Below, piece by piece: positions 34,942-43,755 of a stretch of 64,000 bases of DNA (the stretch's first letter is position 1; the number at the start of each line of letters is the position of its first letter). The stretch is from Spirochaetaceae bacterium. GTDB lineage: Bacteria > Spirochaetota > Spirochaetia > Treponematales > Breznakiellaceae. Below the pieces are notes generated by a model. It did not search any database. It was not told where the DNA came from and saw only the letters and a list, made by a program, of their open reading frames with translations. Both the position numbers and the translations under genes were made by a program. The stretch is taken from assembly GCA_031278215.1 (NCBI GenBank), contig JAITKV010000011.1:58063-122062 (forward strand), in the 5' to 3' direction.

Positions 34942-36081
34942 CTAGTTTACCACCCGGCCTTTCCAGAAAAAACCCTTATGGGAAACGGTTCGGTAAAAGG
35001 ACCACAGTACCATAAACAGCAGGTTAAAATACATGGCGGGCCACAGAAGGCAGTTATACCAGGGTATGCTGCGGCCTATAAATAACACAAGCCAGGTAAG
35101 GGTGAACAACAGGTGAACCGCTATCAGGTGGGAAAGAAAGGGGGAGTTAAAAAGGATCCCCCATATAAGCAGGGGAAAGGGCAGGGCAAAAAACAGAAAA
35201 ATTAAAAGGGCAATGCCTATAAGGATCGCCGGTTTTTTTCCTAAAAAATCGTAAATATTTTTTCCTATGCCCTCGAGGCCGCTGTAGTAGCCCCTGTACA
35301 TTCTACATTGAACCTGGCCGGTGATGTCCAGAAATTCCGTTTTGTATCCCTGTTGTTTTACATGCCGGGCCATATAAACATCTTCGCTGGTTTTCTTTTT
35401 GAATGCGGTAAATCCTCCTATGTTTGTAAAGACCTCTTTTTTAATAACAATATACTGGCCCACCGCGGCGGAAAAATAGCCTGACTTAACCAGACTGTTA
35501 AGAAAGGTGGGAATGATAAAACCGGTAAGAAAAAACATAACCGGCACCGTTATCCGTTCTCCCAGGCTTTTTAAAATCTGCCCCACATAACCGGAAATAA
35601 AATCGCAGCGGTTTGTCTCGAGGTTTGTGACGGCCCAGGAAACGCTTGTGGGCGCGTGCACGGTATCCGCATCGGTGCACAAAATAATATCCCCCCTGGC
35701 ATAGGCGGAAAGCTGCTGCAGGGCAAAGGGCTTACCGTACCAGTCCGGCGGCAGGGGCTTTCCCCTATACACCCTAAGGCGCTGATTTTTTTTTGCCATC
35801 CTGTTGATTATAGAAAGGGTATTATCGGTGGAATTATCATCGATAACTAATATTTCGTATGTTTCGTAACTTTGGTCGAGCAGCGATGCAAGACAGCGCT
35901 CGATATTTTCTTCTTCGTCCCGGCAGGGAATTAAAACAGAAACCAGGGGGCCGGTTTTTAATCCGGGCGGAACGGTTTTTTTTCGCATTTCCAAAATATT
36001 TACCACGGCCATGATAAAAAAATAAACGGACACGGCAATCATGCCGTAATAATACACTGTGGCAATAAAATAAAGCGCCAT
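34942..36081 (-). CDS. Membrane-anchored family 2 glycosyltransferase
   Basis: A 379-residue GT2 enzyme. One N-terminal membrane helix is followed by the GT-A domain: VSVLIPCRDEEENIERCLASLLDQSYETYEILVIDDNSTDNT, then the DxD-type CTDADTVHAPTS and the acceptor region GGFTAFKKKTSEDVYMARHV. Four or so hydrophobic segments follow in the C-terminal third. This layout resembles polyprenyl or carotenoid glucosyltransferases such as CruC/CrtQ. The gene leads a three-gene minus-strand run. AT-rich DNA upstream probably holds the promoter. Confidence 0.88.
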   Translation of the reverse strand: MALYFIATVYYYGMIAVSVYFFIMAVVNILEMRKKTVPPGLKTGPLVSVLIPCRDEEENIERCLASLLDQSYETYEILVIDDNSTDNTLSIINRMAKKNQRLRVYRGKPLPPDWYGKPFALQQLSAYARGDIILCTDADTVHAPTSVSWAVTNLETNRCDFISGYVGQILKSLGERITVPVMFFLTGFIIPTFLNSLVKSGYFSAAVGQYIVIKKEVFTNIGGFTAFKKKTSEDVYMARHVKQQGYKTEFLDITGQVQCRMYRGYYSGLEGIGKNIYDFLGKKPAILIGIALLIFLFFALPFPLLIWGILFNSPFLSHLIAVHLLFTLTWLVLFIGRSIPWYNCLLWPAMYFNLLFMVLWSFYRTVSHKGFFWKGRVVN

Positions 36082-36169
36082 GATTTTAAATTTATACTAC
36101 TCCATCTTACGGATCAATACTTTAAAAAGTTATGTATATGATATATAATTATTTACCACGAATCACGGG

Positions 36170-36201
36170 TATAGGTATGTATAGGTATTATGTATAGGTA
36201 T
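36170..36201. repeat. TATAGGTAT repeats upstream of the histidine kinase
   Basis: TATAGGTAT occurs three times (36170, 36180 and 36193). The block is AT-rich in a GC-rich genome, and lies between the divergent glycosyltransferase and kinase genes. It may hold regulator or polymerase binding sites. Confidence 0.6.
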
Positions 36202-36215
36202 ATTATAGAAAAAAC

Positions 36216-37541
36216 ATGAAAAAGGTAAATTTACCCCGGCGCGGCTCCCTGGCGGCGGCTCTGCTGACCTGGATGCTTTTTTCCGTACTTGCAGTGTTTA
36301 TTATATGGGGGTACAGAGATCGGGCCCGGCTAATCCGGAATAATGAGAACGAGCGCATCCTTAACACCCTTTTTGCCGGCCTTAGGGATTATGACGACTT
36401 TGGTTCCGCCATCGAGGCCAACGAAACGCTTAAGGAGCGGATCGCCGGCCTGGCCGTATATTCGAGCAATCTTTCCCCGATTTACCGCTGGGGTAAAGCG
36501 CCGGAACACTTTGATCCGGAGATCCTGGAAGAAAAAGAACACGACCGGTTTAACCGGTATTTTATTCCGGATCGCCGGGGCAGATCGGTTAAATTTGTGA
36601 TCCACAATGAAAGGCAGCCCCGTCCGCCGCGGTCTACGGAGGCCTCCCGTCCGCTGCGGACCGCGGCGGACGGGGGGCAGTCTGCGGAACCATCCCCGCC
36701 GCAGAACCCCCGGTCCCTGTGGTTTAGCTCCCTGGCGGTGGGGAATTATATTTACATTGACATTAACCACACCGCCTACTGGAACACCATTACCTTTACG
36801 GACATCCTGTATCCCCTCTGTGTTACGCTCCTCTTGCTGCTGGTGGCGGGCATACGGTTCCTGTACCTGCGGAACATCGAATACCGTCAGCGCATCGAGG
36901 GCCAGCAGAATCTGGTGGTTCTTGGAACCGCCGCAAGCACCTTGGCCCACGAGATTAAGAACCCCCTTCATTCGATCCGGCTTCAAACGGGAATCCTAAA
37001 AAAAATGAACCCGGCCGCGGGCGCGGAAGAAATAACACGGATCGAAGAAGAGGTGGACCGGCTGGCGGCCCTAAGCTACCGGGTAAACGATTATCTGCGG
37101 GACGCCGCGGGAAGTCCCGAATCGATCCATATTGCCGAAGTAGTTGAAGAAACATCCCGGCGGATCTGCGGAAGATCGATCCTGGAAGGGGAGGGGGGCG
37201 AAGAAGTTCTGGTGCGGATGGATCGGGGCCGGGCCTGTTCGGTTTTCGAGAATATCATCCGCAACGCCCTGGAGGCGGGGGGAGAGGAAAAAGCCATCCG
37301 GGCCCGGATTAAAAAAGAAGGGGGAAACGCCGTGGTTATTGTGGAGGACCGGGGAAAGGGTATACCCCGGGAAGACATGCTGCGGATTACCGATCCCTTT
37401 TATACCAGCAAAAGCACCGGGACCGGCATAGGGCTGACAATCAGCAAACGCTTTGTTGAAGCCGCCGGCGGAACCATGGTCCTGGAAAACCGCAGCGGCG
37501 GCGGCGTTTCCGTAAGGATTACGGTGCCATGCGAATCCTGA
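36216..37541 (+). CDS. Sensor histidine kinase
   Basis: A 441-residue kinase with one membrane helix at 13-32, a periplasmic region to about 190, a second helix (YPLCVTLLLLLVAGIRFLYL), then the dimerisation and phosphoacceptor region LAHEIKNPLHSIRLQTG (His near 245) and the ATPase domain: FENIIRNALEAG (N box), VEDRGKGIPREDMLRI (G1) and GTGIGLTISKRFVEAAGG (G2). A repeated Arg/Pro-rich insert sits at about residues 130-170. The gene overlaps the NtrC-type regulator by 13 bases, so the pair is a two-component system. Signal unknown. Confidence 0.93.
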   Translation: MKKVNLPRRGSLAAALLTWMLFSVLAVFIIWGYRDRARLIRNNENERILNTLFAGLRDYDDFGSAIEANETLKERIAGLAVYSSNLSPIYRWGKAPEHFDPEILEEKEHDRFNRYFIPDRRGRSVKFVIHNERQPRPPRSTEASRPLRTAADGGQSAEPSPPQNPRSLWFSSLAVGNYIYIDINHTAYWNTITFTDILYPLCVTLLLLLVAGIRFLYLRNIEYRQRIEGQQNLVVLGTAASTLAHEIKNPLHSIRLQTGILKKMNPAAGAEEITRIEEEVDRLAALSYRVNDYLRDAAGSPESIHIAEVVEETSRRICGRSILEGEGGEEVLVRMDRGRACSVFENIIRNALEAGGEEKAIRARIKKEGGNAVVIVEDRGKGIPREDMLRITDPFYTSKSTGTGIGLTISKRFVEAAGGTMVLENRSGGGVSVRITVPCES

Positions 37542-38920
37542 TTGTGGATGATGAAAAAAATATTCGGGAATCCCTTAAAAAATACCTTGCCCTGGAACAC
37601 ATCGATTCGGAATCCGCCGCTTCCGCAGAGGAAGCCCTGGCCCTGCTGGAAGAAAAAACCTTCGATGCGGCGGTGCTGGACCTTATGCTGCCGGGCATGA
37701 GCGGCCAGGAACTGCTGTGCCAAATCCAGGACAAGGGCTTTTCTGTTCCGGTGATCATGATCTCCGCCCATGGGCAGATAGCCGACGCGGTAAACGCGCT
37801 TAAGGCCGGGGCCCGGGATTACCTTTCCAAGCCCGTGGATCCCGCGGAACTTTCTATTAAGCTCCGTTCTTTAATCGAAAACCACCGCCGGGAAAACCTT
37901 ATCGAAGCCGAGACCCGCCGCCGGGCCTCGGGCAAGATGGGGCCGGAAAAACCGGCCCTTATCGGGAACAGTCCGGCCATAAAGAGCCTTTCCGCCCAGA
38001 TCGGCAAACTGGCGGCCACGGATGTAAGGGTCCTGATTACCGGCGAAAGCGGCGCCGGCAAGGAAGTGGCGGCCCGGGAAATACACCGCCGGGGCCCCCA
38101 CCGCGAGGAACCCTTTGCCGCGGTAAATATCGGGGGCATCCATGAATCGCTGATGGAAAGCGAACTGTTCGGCCACGAAAAGGGCGCCTTTACCGGCGCG
38201 GCGTCCCGCCGTCCGGGGCTTTTTGAATTGGCCGGCAGGGGCAGTATCTTCCTGGACGAAATAGGAGAAATGCCCATGCCCCTGCAGGTAAAACTGCTTA
38301 GGGTTCTTCAGGACCGGAAGATACGCCGCCTGGGAGGGATAACGGACATACCCGTTAATGCACGGATTATTTCCGCCACCAATAAGGATGTGGAAGCCCT
38401 GGTCCGGGAAGGTAAATTCCGGGAGGATCTGTACTACCGGCTTAACGTGTTCCGCATCCGTCTGCCCCCGCTGCGGGAACGCCGGGGAGACATTCTTCCT
38501 TTGGCGGAATTCCTTTTGGACAAGCTCTGTTCCCGCATGGGCCGCCCCCGCCATGTCCTGGGCGCCGCCGCCCTGGATAAACTTGCGGCCTATGATTTTC
38601 CCGGCAATATCCGGGAACTGGAGAATATTCTGGAACGGGCCCTTATTTTTTGCGAAACCGGGACGATAGAGCCCTACGACATCGACATCCGCAGTTCCCT
38701 CCGCGGCGGCGGCGGCGGCGGCGGCGTCGTCGTCGGCGCCGGCGGCATCAACGCCGCGGACTCCCCCTCCGGAAAGCCGGCTTTATTGGAAGAAATAGAA
38801 AAAAACGCCATCCTGGCGGCGTTGGCCCGCTGCGAGGGCAACCGTACCAGGGCCGCGGAAGAACTGGGGATAACCCGGAAAACCATACTGAATAAACTTA
38901 AGGGTTACGGATATTTTTAA
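37529..38920 (+). CDS. NtrC-family sigma-54-dependent response regulator
   Basis: A 463-residue activator. Receiver domain 1-120 with VVDDEK-type start and phosphoacceptor Asp51 (VLDLMLPGMSG). AAA+ domain with GESGAGKEVAAREIHRRG (Walker A), GAFTGA (sigma-54 contact), LFELAGRGSIFLDEIGEM (Walker B) and RVLQDRKIRRLGG. C-terminal Fis-type helix-turn-helix (ARCEGNRTRAAEELGITRKTILNKLKGYG). A GGC trinucleotide run (38704-38727) expands a Gly stretch between AAA+ and DNA-binding parts. Targets should carry -24/-12 promoters. Confidence 0.95.
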   Translation: MRILIVDDEKNIRESLKKYLALEHIDSESAASAEEALALLEEKTFDAAVLDLMLPGMSGQELLCQIQDKGFSVPVIMISAHGQIADAVNALKAGARDYLSKPVDPAELSIKLRSLIENHRRENLIEAETRRRASGKMGPEKPALIGNSPAIKSLSAQIGKLAATDVRVLITGESGAGKEVAAREIHRRGPHREEPFAAVNIGGIHESLMESELFGHEKGAFTGAASRRPGLFELAGRGSIFLDEIGEMPMPLQVKLLRVLQDRKIRRLGGITDIPVNARIISATNKDVEALVREGKFREDLYYRLNVFRIRLPPLRERRGDILPLAEFLLDKLCSRMGRPRHVLGAAALDKLAAYDFPGNIRELENILERALIFCETGTIEPYDIDIRSSLRGGGGGGGVVVGAGGINAADSPSGKPALLEEIEKNAILAALARCEGNRTRAAEELGITRKTILNKLKGYGYF

Positions 38921-38964
38921 GGGCCCCTTTCTTTGGGAGCGCGGCGGCACGATTTTTTGCCGCG

Positions 38965-38996
38965 GCCCCGCTTTGATCCGGAAAATCCGGCGGGGC
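38965..38996. terminator. GC-rich hairpin between convergent genes
   Basis: GCCCCGC and GCGGGGC pair around a loop that itself contains CCGGAAAATCCGG. It lies just after the NtrC-type regulator and before the convergent symporter stop. No U tract follows, so its terminator role is weakly supported. Confidence 0.35.
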
Positions 38997-39000
38997 GGCT

Positions 39001-40341
39001 CTACCGGATCAGTTTTTTATAGGTTTTTTCGTCCAGCGGATAGAACTGCATCAGTACCCAGGCCCCCAGAAAAATAAGCGCCGGAATCGGTCCGATGATA
39101 AGCCTAATCGCCAGATGGGCCCGGGGGCCCTGAATCTGGTTCGCCGTGTAGCCTCCCCATTTAAGGATCTGCCCCGTGATCAGCATCGCCAGGGCGGCCC
39201 CTATTTTGGAAACAAAGGTCCACACCCCGTAGTAGGCCCCCTCCTTTCGCTCTCCGGTTTTAACCGCGTCAAATTCCACCGTGTCCGGCACCATGGCAAA
39301 GGGCGCCACATAACTAAAGCCTACCCCCGCCCCCGCATAGGCCAAGAGGAGCAGAAAAAACCGCGGCGGCAGCAAATGGCCGATTGCGGCCACAAGCATG
39401 CAGGCCGAAGCAATAATAATAAAACAGATTTGATAGGTTTTCTTTTTTCCGATCTTTTTTGAAACGGCCACCGAAAGGGGTATAAACACCATGGCGGTTA
39501 AAAGCAGGGCCAGCATGGAAATTATACTAAGATTAAGCCCCGCAAATTCAAACTTATGGGGGTACAGATACTCCACATAGTACAACAGAATACTCTGCAA
39601 AAAGGTAATGGCCGATATATGCAGGGCATAGGTAAAAAACAGGATCATGTAGGGCTTGTTGGTAAAGACCGCTTTATATGTGGCAAAAAACCCTTCGGCA
39701 GGACGATCCGCAAAGGAGCGTTTTTTTTCTTTTGTTCCAAAAAAAGTAATAAGGGTAACGGCGGTTATTACCGCCCCCAGGCTAAGGCCCATCATGGACC
39801 AGCCCCCGCGGCCGCCGCCGAAGGTTTCGACCAGGGGGACGACCGCCGCCGCGCCGATGATGGCGCCGATTACGGCGAATCCGAAACGGTATCCGTTTAG
39901 GCTTGTCCGTTCATGATAGTCGCTGGTAAGTTCCGGGGTTAAGGAGGAATAGGGAATATGGATGATGGTGGAGACGGTGTTGACCAGCATCAGGGTTCCG
40001 GCGGCCCAGAGCATCAGCATGATCTGATTAGAAATGCCGGGAGCGGTAAAGAAAATCCACAGCGCCAGCATCATCGGAAGGGCCCCGGCAAGCAGGTAGG
40101 GGCGCCGCCGTCCCAAAGGTGTAAGGGTTCTGTCGGAGGCGAAGCCCATCACCGGATCGCTTATCGCGTCCCAGCCCTTTCCAATCATCACGGCCCTTCC
40201 GGCCAGAGCGGGCCCAAGCAGGGCCGCATCGGTTAGGTATTTAAGGCACCAGAATCCCATAAGGGTAAACAGCATATTTCCCCCCAGGTCAAAAATTCCG
40301 AACCCCAATTTTTGCCCCGCCGTAAGTTTTTTACTGCTCAT
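39001..40341 (-). CDS. GPH-family sugar:cation symporter
   Basis: A 446-residue transporter with about twelve membrane helices. N-terminal GQKLGFGIFDLGGNMLFTLMG and the cation-motif region GKGWDAISDPVMGFASDRT, then RRRPYLLAGALPMMLALWIFF, match the MelB/GPH family that takes up galactosides, pentosides or hexuronides with Na+ or H+. No sugar enzyme is adjacent, so the substrate stays open. RBS GGAGG precedes the ATG. Confidence 0.9.
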   Translation of the reverse strand: MSSKKLTAGQKLGFGIFDLGGNMLFTLMGFWCLKYLTDAALLGPALAGRAVMIGKGWDAISDPVMGFASDRTLTPLGRRRPYLLAGALPMMLALWIFFTAPGISNQIMLMLWAAGTLMLVNTVSTIIHIPYSSLTPELTSDYHERTSLNGYRFGFAVIGAIIGAAAVVPLVETFGGGRGGWSMMGLSLGAVITAVTLITFFGTKEKKRSFADRPAEGFFATYKAVFTNKPYMILFFTYALHISAITFLQSILLYYVEYLYPHKFEFAGLNLSIISMLALLLTAMVFIPLSVAVSKKIGKKKTYQICFIIIASACMLVAAIGHLLPPRFFLLLLAYAGAGVGFSYVAPFAMVPDTVEFDAVKTGERKEGAYYGVWTFVSKIGAALAMLITGQILKWGGYTANQIQGPRAHLAIRLIIGPIPALIFLGAWVLMQFYPLDEKTYKKLIR

Positions 40342-40550
40342 CCTATCCTCCGGTAATGCCCGGCGTTTTTGCGGGAGCCGCGCGTACCCGTAATGCTTGT
40401 GCGCAGACGCCCCCGGGCGCCGCCCCCGGGCGTGGTATAATTTATCATGCTAAAGTATACTACCATGGGGCGGGATAAAGGTCTTGTGGTTCGGCAGCGC
40501 CTTCTGTCCAAGCGGGGTTCGGGTGCTTTGTGGCGCCTCTTTCACAGGGC

Positions 40551-40578
40551 TTGTTTTTTCCGGTTTATGTGGTAGAAT
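40551..40578 (+). promoter_or_regulatory. Putative promoter of the metallo-hydrolase gene
   Basis: TTGTTT is followed after 16 bases by TAGAAT. It lies about 85 bases upstream of the chosen start. Confidence 0.4.
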
Positions 40579-40612
40579 ACACCAGGGATTGCACATAATC
40601 GTCCTTGACAAA

Positions 40613-40631
40613 TGATAGCGTTACGCTGTCA
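40613..40631 (+). promoter_or_regulatory. Inverted repeat, possible operator
   Basis: TGATAGCGT and ACGCTGTCA pair with a one-base spacer and one mismatch. It lies downstream of the putative promoter and covers the in-frame ATG at 40631, 33 bases before the preferred start. Confidence 0.45.
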
Positions 40632-40663
40632 TGGAAAAGGATAGAGTTGAGGGAAAAGAAATT

Positions 40664-41506
40664 ATGAAAAAAATCGTATGGCTTTTACTGGGGATCAGCG
40701 CCGCGGGCGCTTTCGGGGAAGAGGATGTTTTTTCCTACAAAATAGGAAACATCGATGTGTATATGCTGGTGGAAACCGCCGGCCCGGGAAATCCCCGGAT
40801 CCTTCTGGGGGTGGACGAGGCCCTTAGGGGCCGGTACCTAAAGCCGGACTTCCAATCGGCGGTTAATGTCTTTTTAATTAAAGGCCCCGGCGGGATCGTG
40901 CTGGTGGATACCGGCTTTGGCGGAAAAATTTTTGACAGCATGAAAAGCCTTGGCGTTAAGCCCGGCGATGTGGACGTGGTGCTTCTTACCCACATGCACG
41001 GCGATCATATAGGAGGACTTGCCCGGGACGGCAGGGCCCTTTTTCCCAAGGCCCTTGTCTATGTTGGTGAAAAGGAAAAAGAATACTGGACCGTAACAAA
41101 TCCAAACCAGGGGGTCATAGCGGCCTTGGCGCCCTACGGAAACCGCGTTAGAACCTTCCGGCCCGGAGAATTGGGGGGCCCGCCGTCCCGTCTGGCGCCG
41201 GGGATTGAAGCTGTGGCGGCCTACGGGCACACGCCGGGGCACAGCTGTTTTCTTATCAGGTCCGGCGACGCGCAGCTTTTGATTTTCGGGGATCTGGTCC
41301 ATGTCCAGGACGTCCAGTTTCCCCTGCCCGGGGTTTCCGTAAGCTACGACGTGGATCCTGCCATGGCCGCAGAAACCCGGAAAAGGGTGCTCCGTTACGC
41401 GGCGGAACATAACATACCCGTTGCGGGTATGCACCTGGTGTATCCGGCAATCGGCGGGGTAAACGATAATGGAGAGGGGGGCTATGTCCTAATCCCCGCC
41501 CGGTAA
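40664..41506 (+). CDS. Exported metallo-beta-lactamase-fold hydrolase
   Basis: A 280-residue MBL-fold protein. From the ATG at 40664 the chain starts with a signal peptide (MKKIVWLLLGISAAGAFG), preferred over the ATG at 40631. Metal motif HMHGDHIGGL (HxHxDH) is intact, with later His in AYGHTPGHSCF and a final GMHLVYP His. MBL-fold hydrolases of this kind split lactones or similar esters, or phosphodiesters. The substrate is unknown. It probably acts in the periplasm. Confidence 0.85.
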   Translation: MKKIVWLLLGISAAGAFGEEDVFSYKIGNIDVYMLVETAGPGNPRILLGVDEALRGRYLKPDFQSAVNVFLIKGPGGIVLVDTGFGGKIFDSMKSLGVKPGDVDVVLLTHMHGDHIGGLARDGRALFPKALVYVGEKEKEYWTVTNPNQGVIAALAPYGNRVRTFRPGELGGPPSRLAPGIEAVAAYGHTPGHSCFLIRSGDAQLLIFGDLVHVQDVQFPLPGVSVSYDVDPAMAAETRKRVLRYAAEHNIPVAGMHLVYPAIGGVNDNGEGGYVLIPAR

Positions 41507-41562
41507 ATACCGGGAAGCAGCAAACTTCCCAAAGGTTCCCAGCCTTTTCCCTGCTTTTTTTG

Positions 41563-41613
41563 CTTGCCCGGGCCGGCGGTTTTTTTGAAAACCCTTGATG
41601 TTCCCCGGGCAAG
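41563..41613. other. 10-bp perfect inverted repeat after the metallo-hydrolase gene
   Basis: CTTGCCCGGG (41563-41572) and CCCGGGCAAG (41604-41613) can form a stem. The loop includes a TTTTTTT run. A terminator role is possible but not classical. Confidence 0.45.
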
Positions 41614-41747
41614 AAATGAAAAAAAACCAACGCATTAAAGCCTTCGCCGCTGTTAAAACCGCTATACTATAAACAGGTGGTATCCAACAACTGTATAAGC
41701 GTTCCGTGGTTATTTGCCGGACCGTGCGTACAGGGTTACGCGGAAAT

Positions 41748-42098
41748 ATGACAAAACATTTTCAAGGCGCCGATATCCGGGACGCCTTTAGCAGGAATTT
41801 ACGGCTTTTTCGAAACCGGAAAAAACTTTCCCAGTTTGCCCTTTCAAACCTGGCGGGGCTTGCCCATAACTTTGTTAATGATATTGAAAACAGAAAAAAA
41901 TGGGTGTCCCCCGATACCATTGCAAAGCTTGCGAAGGCCCTTAACGTGGAGCCCTATCAACTGTTTATGACCAATCCCCTGGACGGAAATCAGACAGAGC
42001 GGCTCCATGGGTATCTTGACGAACTGAACGAACGCTTTGCCGAAGCGGTGGGGGAAATTAAAACGGCCTTTCTCCCCCGGAGGGGCAAGAAACCCTAG
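41748..42098 (+). CDS. XRE-family helix-turn-helix regulator
   Basis: A 116-residue DNA-binding protein. The block LRLFRNRKKLSQFALSNLAGLAHNFVNDIENRKKWVSPDTIAKLAKALNVEPYQLF is a Cro/C1-type helix-turn-helix; the C-terminal tail could be a dimerisation helix (LHGYLDELNERFAEAVGEI). The ATG at 41748 is preferred to the GTG at 41706. It is 91 bases upstream of the spiro-SPASM operon and may regulate it, or may be its first gene. Confidence 0.85.
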   Translation: MTKHFQGADIRDAFSRNLRLFRNRKKLSQFALSNLAGLAHNFVNDIENRKKWVSPDTIAKLAKALNVEPYQLFMTNPLDGNQTERLHGYLDELNERFAEAVGEIKTAFLPRRGKKP

Positions 42099-42189
42099 CC
42101 GCGTGGAATTGTACCGGAAACCCGCCTGCCGGCGGGGCTTGGGGGAAGTGTATAAACCGCCGTCTTTAAAGCGCCGATATGTAAAGGGT

Positions 42190-43755
42190 ATGCATGCACT
42201 CACGGTTTTATACGGCGGCGCCCTGCACCCCTTGGCCTTTAAGCCCCTTTACGGCGGGCAAAGCGCCTTTTCCCTTGCCTTGGAACGGGCGGGTTCTTTT
42301 CCGGGGACGGAAAAAATTCTGGTCCTGGCGGAGGACGCCCTGGATCTGCCGGAAATTCCCGGACAGCTGCTGACCAGGCAAAAGTGGACCGTCCCGGATC
42401 TGCTCCGGGTCCTTTCGGAAGAAAGTTCCGCGTACGATTTTGCCTACTATGCCTGGGCGGACACCCCCTTTCTTGACCCTTCTTTGGCGGAGCGGATAGC
42501 CCTTCGGCACACGCGGTTTGCGGCGGATTATTCCTACGCCGACGGCTGGCCCTACGGATTGGCCCCGGAACTGATCACCTCTTCCGCTGCGGGGGTGCTG
42601 TGTAAAATCTCTGGCGAAGCCGACGCCGGGCCGGTTAAGCGGGACGCCCTCTTTGGGGTTCTGCAGAGGGATATTAATTCCTTCGACATAGAAACAGAAA
42701 TTTCCCCGGTGGATCTCCGGTATCACCGGATCTCCCTAAGCGCCGACTCCCGCCGCAATTTCCTGCTGCTGCAGCGATTTGCCGAAGCCCGGTGCGGCGG
42801 CGCCGCCGATGCGCAGCGGATCATCGCGGAACATCCTGAGTTCCTTCGAACCCTGCCGGCCTTTTTCCCCATCCAGATTTCCCGGCCCTGTCCGCCCGGG
42901 GGGGGCCGCACCGGAAGCTGCGGTATCTGCCCCTATCCCCGGCTTTCGGCCCGGAACGGCGCGGCCGCCCGGGATTTTCTTGATCCGGATGAATTTAAAA
43001 AACTCCTGGATAAAATCGAAGAATTTGCGGGGGACGCGGTGATCGATCTTTCCCCCTGGGGAGAACCGGCCCTTCATCCCCGGCGGGACGAGCTTATCCG
43101 CGCCGTGCTGGCACGGTCGGCTTTTTCCCTGGTGATAGAAAGTTCCGGCGCCGGCTGGGACAGGGGGACCCTGGAAGCCCTGGCCCGGGATGCGCCCGTA
43201 AAACCGGGATCCGGGGAAAGCCGGTTTTTTTCCTGGATTGTTTCGCTTAACCCCGGGGATCTTCCCCGGGACAAGTCGGAAAAGACTTCTTTTGTGGAGG
43301 CCCTGGTTTCGCTTTTTCCCCGGAAGCCGGGAGAAGAGGACCGGGTATACGTGGAGGCCGTTAGAACCGCCGGCGCCGAGGACCAGATCGAACAGTTTTA
43401 CCGGGCCTGGAAATCCTGGGGGGCCGAAAAAAACGGGCCGGGAATTATTATCCAGAAATACGACGATTTTTGCGGCTTTCTTCCCCGCCGGCAGGGAGTG
43501 GACCTTTCTCCGGTGGAACGCCGCCCCTGCTGGCATATTATGAGGGATTTTCCGGTTCTTATCGACGGCGCCGTCCCGGTTTGCCGGGAGGATCTGGAAG
43601 GTAAACTGGGAACCCTGGGGAACGCCCTAAAGGATGATCTGGAAACTATCTGGGAAAAAGGAAAAGAACGGTACCATCTTCACTGCAAAAAAGATTATGG
43701 CGAACCGGGGAGCCCCTGTAGGGTCTGCGATGAGTACTATACCTTCAACTTTTAA
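42190..43755 (+). CDS. Spiro-SPASM protein, radical-SAM-like with C-terminal SPASM domain
   Basis: A 521-residue protein. The N-terminal 200 residues are like a nucleotidyltransferase or GT-A-type domain (MHALTVLYGGALHPLAFKP, YAWADTPFLDPSLAERIALRH). A central radical-SAM-like barrel starts RPCPPGGGRTGSCGICPYPR, an irregular cysteine set rather than CxxxCxxC, then LSPWGEPALHP. The C-terminal SPASM part has CWHIMRDFPVLIDGAVPVCRED and CKKDYGEPGSPCRVCDEYY. Family members called spiro-SPASM are found in spirochaetes and have no established reaction. The start at 42190 is preceded by AAAGGG. The stop overlaps the next gene by 26 bases. Confidence 0.85.
   Translation: MHALTVLYGGALHPLAFKPLYGGQSAFSLALERAGSFPGTEKILVLAEDALDLPEIPGQLLTRQKWTVPDLLRVLSEESSAYDFAYYAWADTPFLDPSLAERIALRHTRFAADYSYADGWPYGLAPELITSSAAGVLCKISGEADAGPVKRDALFGVLQRDINSFDIETEISPVDLRYHRISLSADSRRNFLLLQRFAEARCGGAADAQRIIAEHPEFLRTLPAFFPIQISRPCPPGGGRTGSCGICPYPRLSARNGAAARDFLDPDEFKKLLDKIEEFAGDAVIDLSPWGEPALHPRRDELIRAVLARSAFSLVIESSGAGWDRGTLEALARDAPVKPGSGESRFFSWIVSLNPGDLPRDKSEKTSFVEALVSLFPRKPGEEDRVYVEAVRTAGAEDQIEQFYRAWKSWGAEKNGPGIIIQKYDDFCGFLPRRQGVDLSPVERRPCWHIMRDFPVLIDGAVPVCREDLEGKLGTLGNALKDDLETIWEKGKERYHLHCKKDYGEPGSPCRVCDEYYTFNF

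Larger units (their letters stand above)
40342..40663. other. 322-base non-coding region between divergent genes
   Basis: The region holds a doubled CGCCCCCGGGCG palindrome (around 40409-40435) followed by TATAAT, a putative promoter at 40551-40578 and an inverted repeat at 40613-40631. No open frame or RNA family is recognised. Confidence 0.5.
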
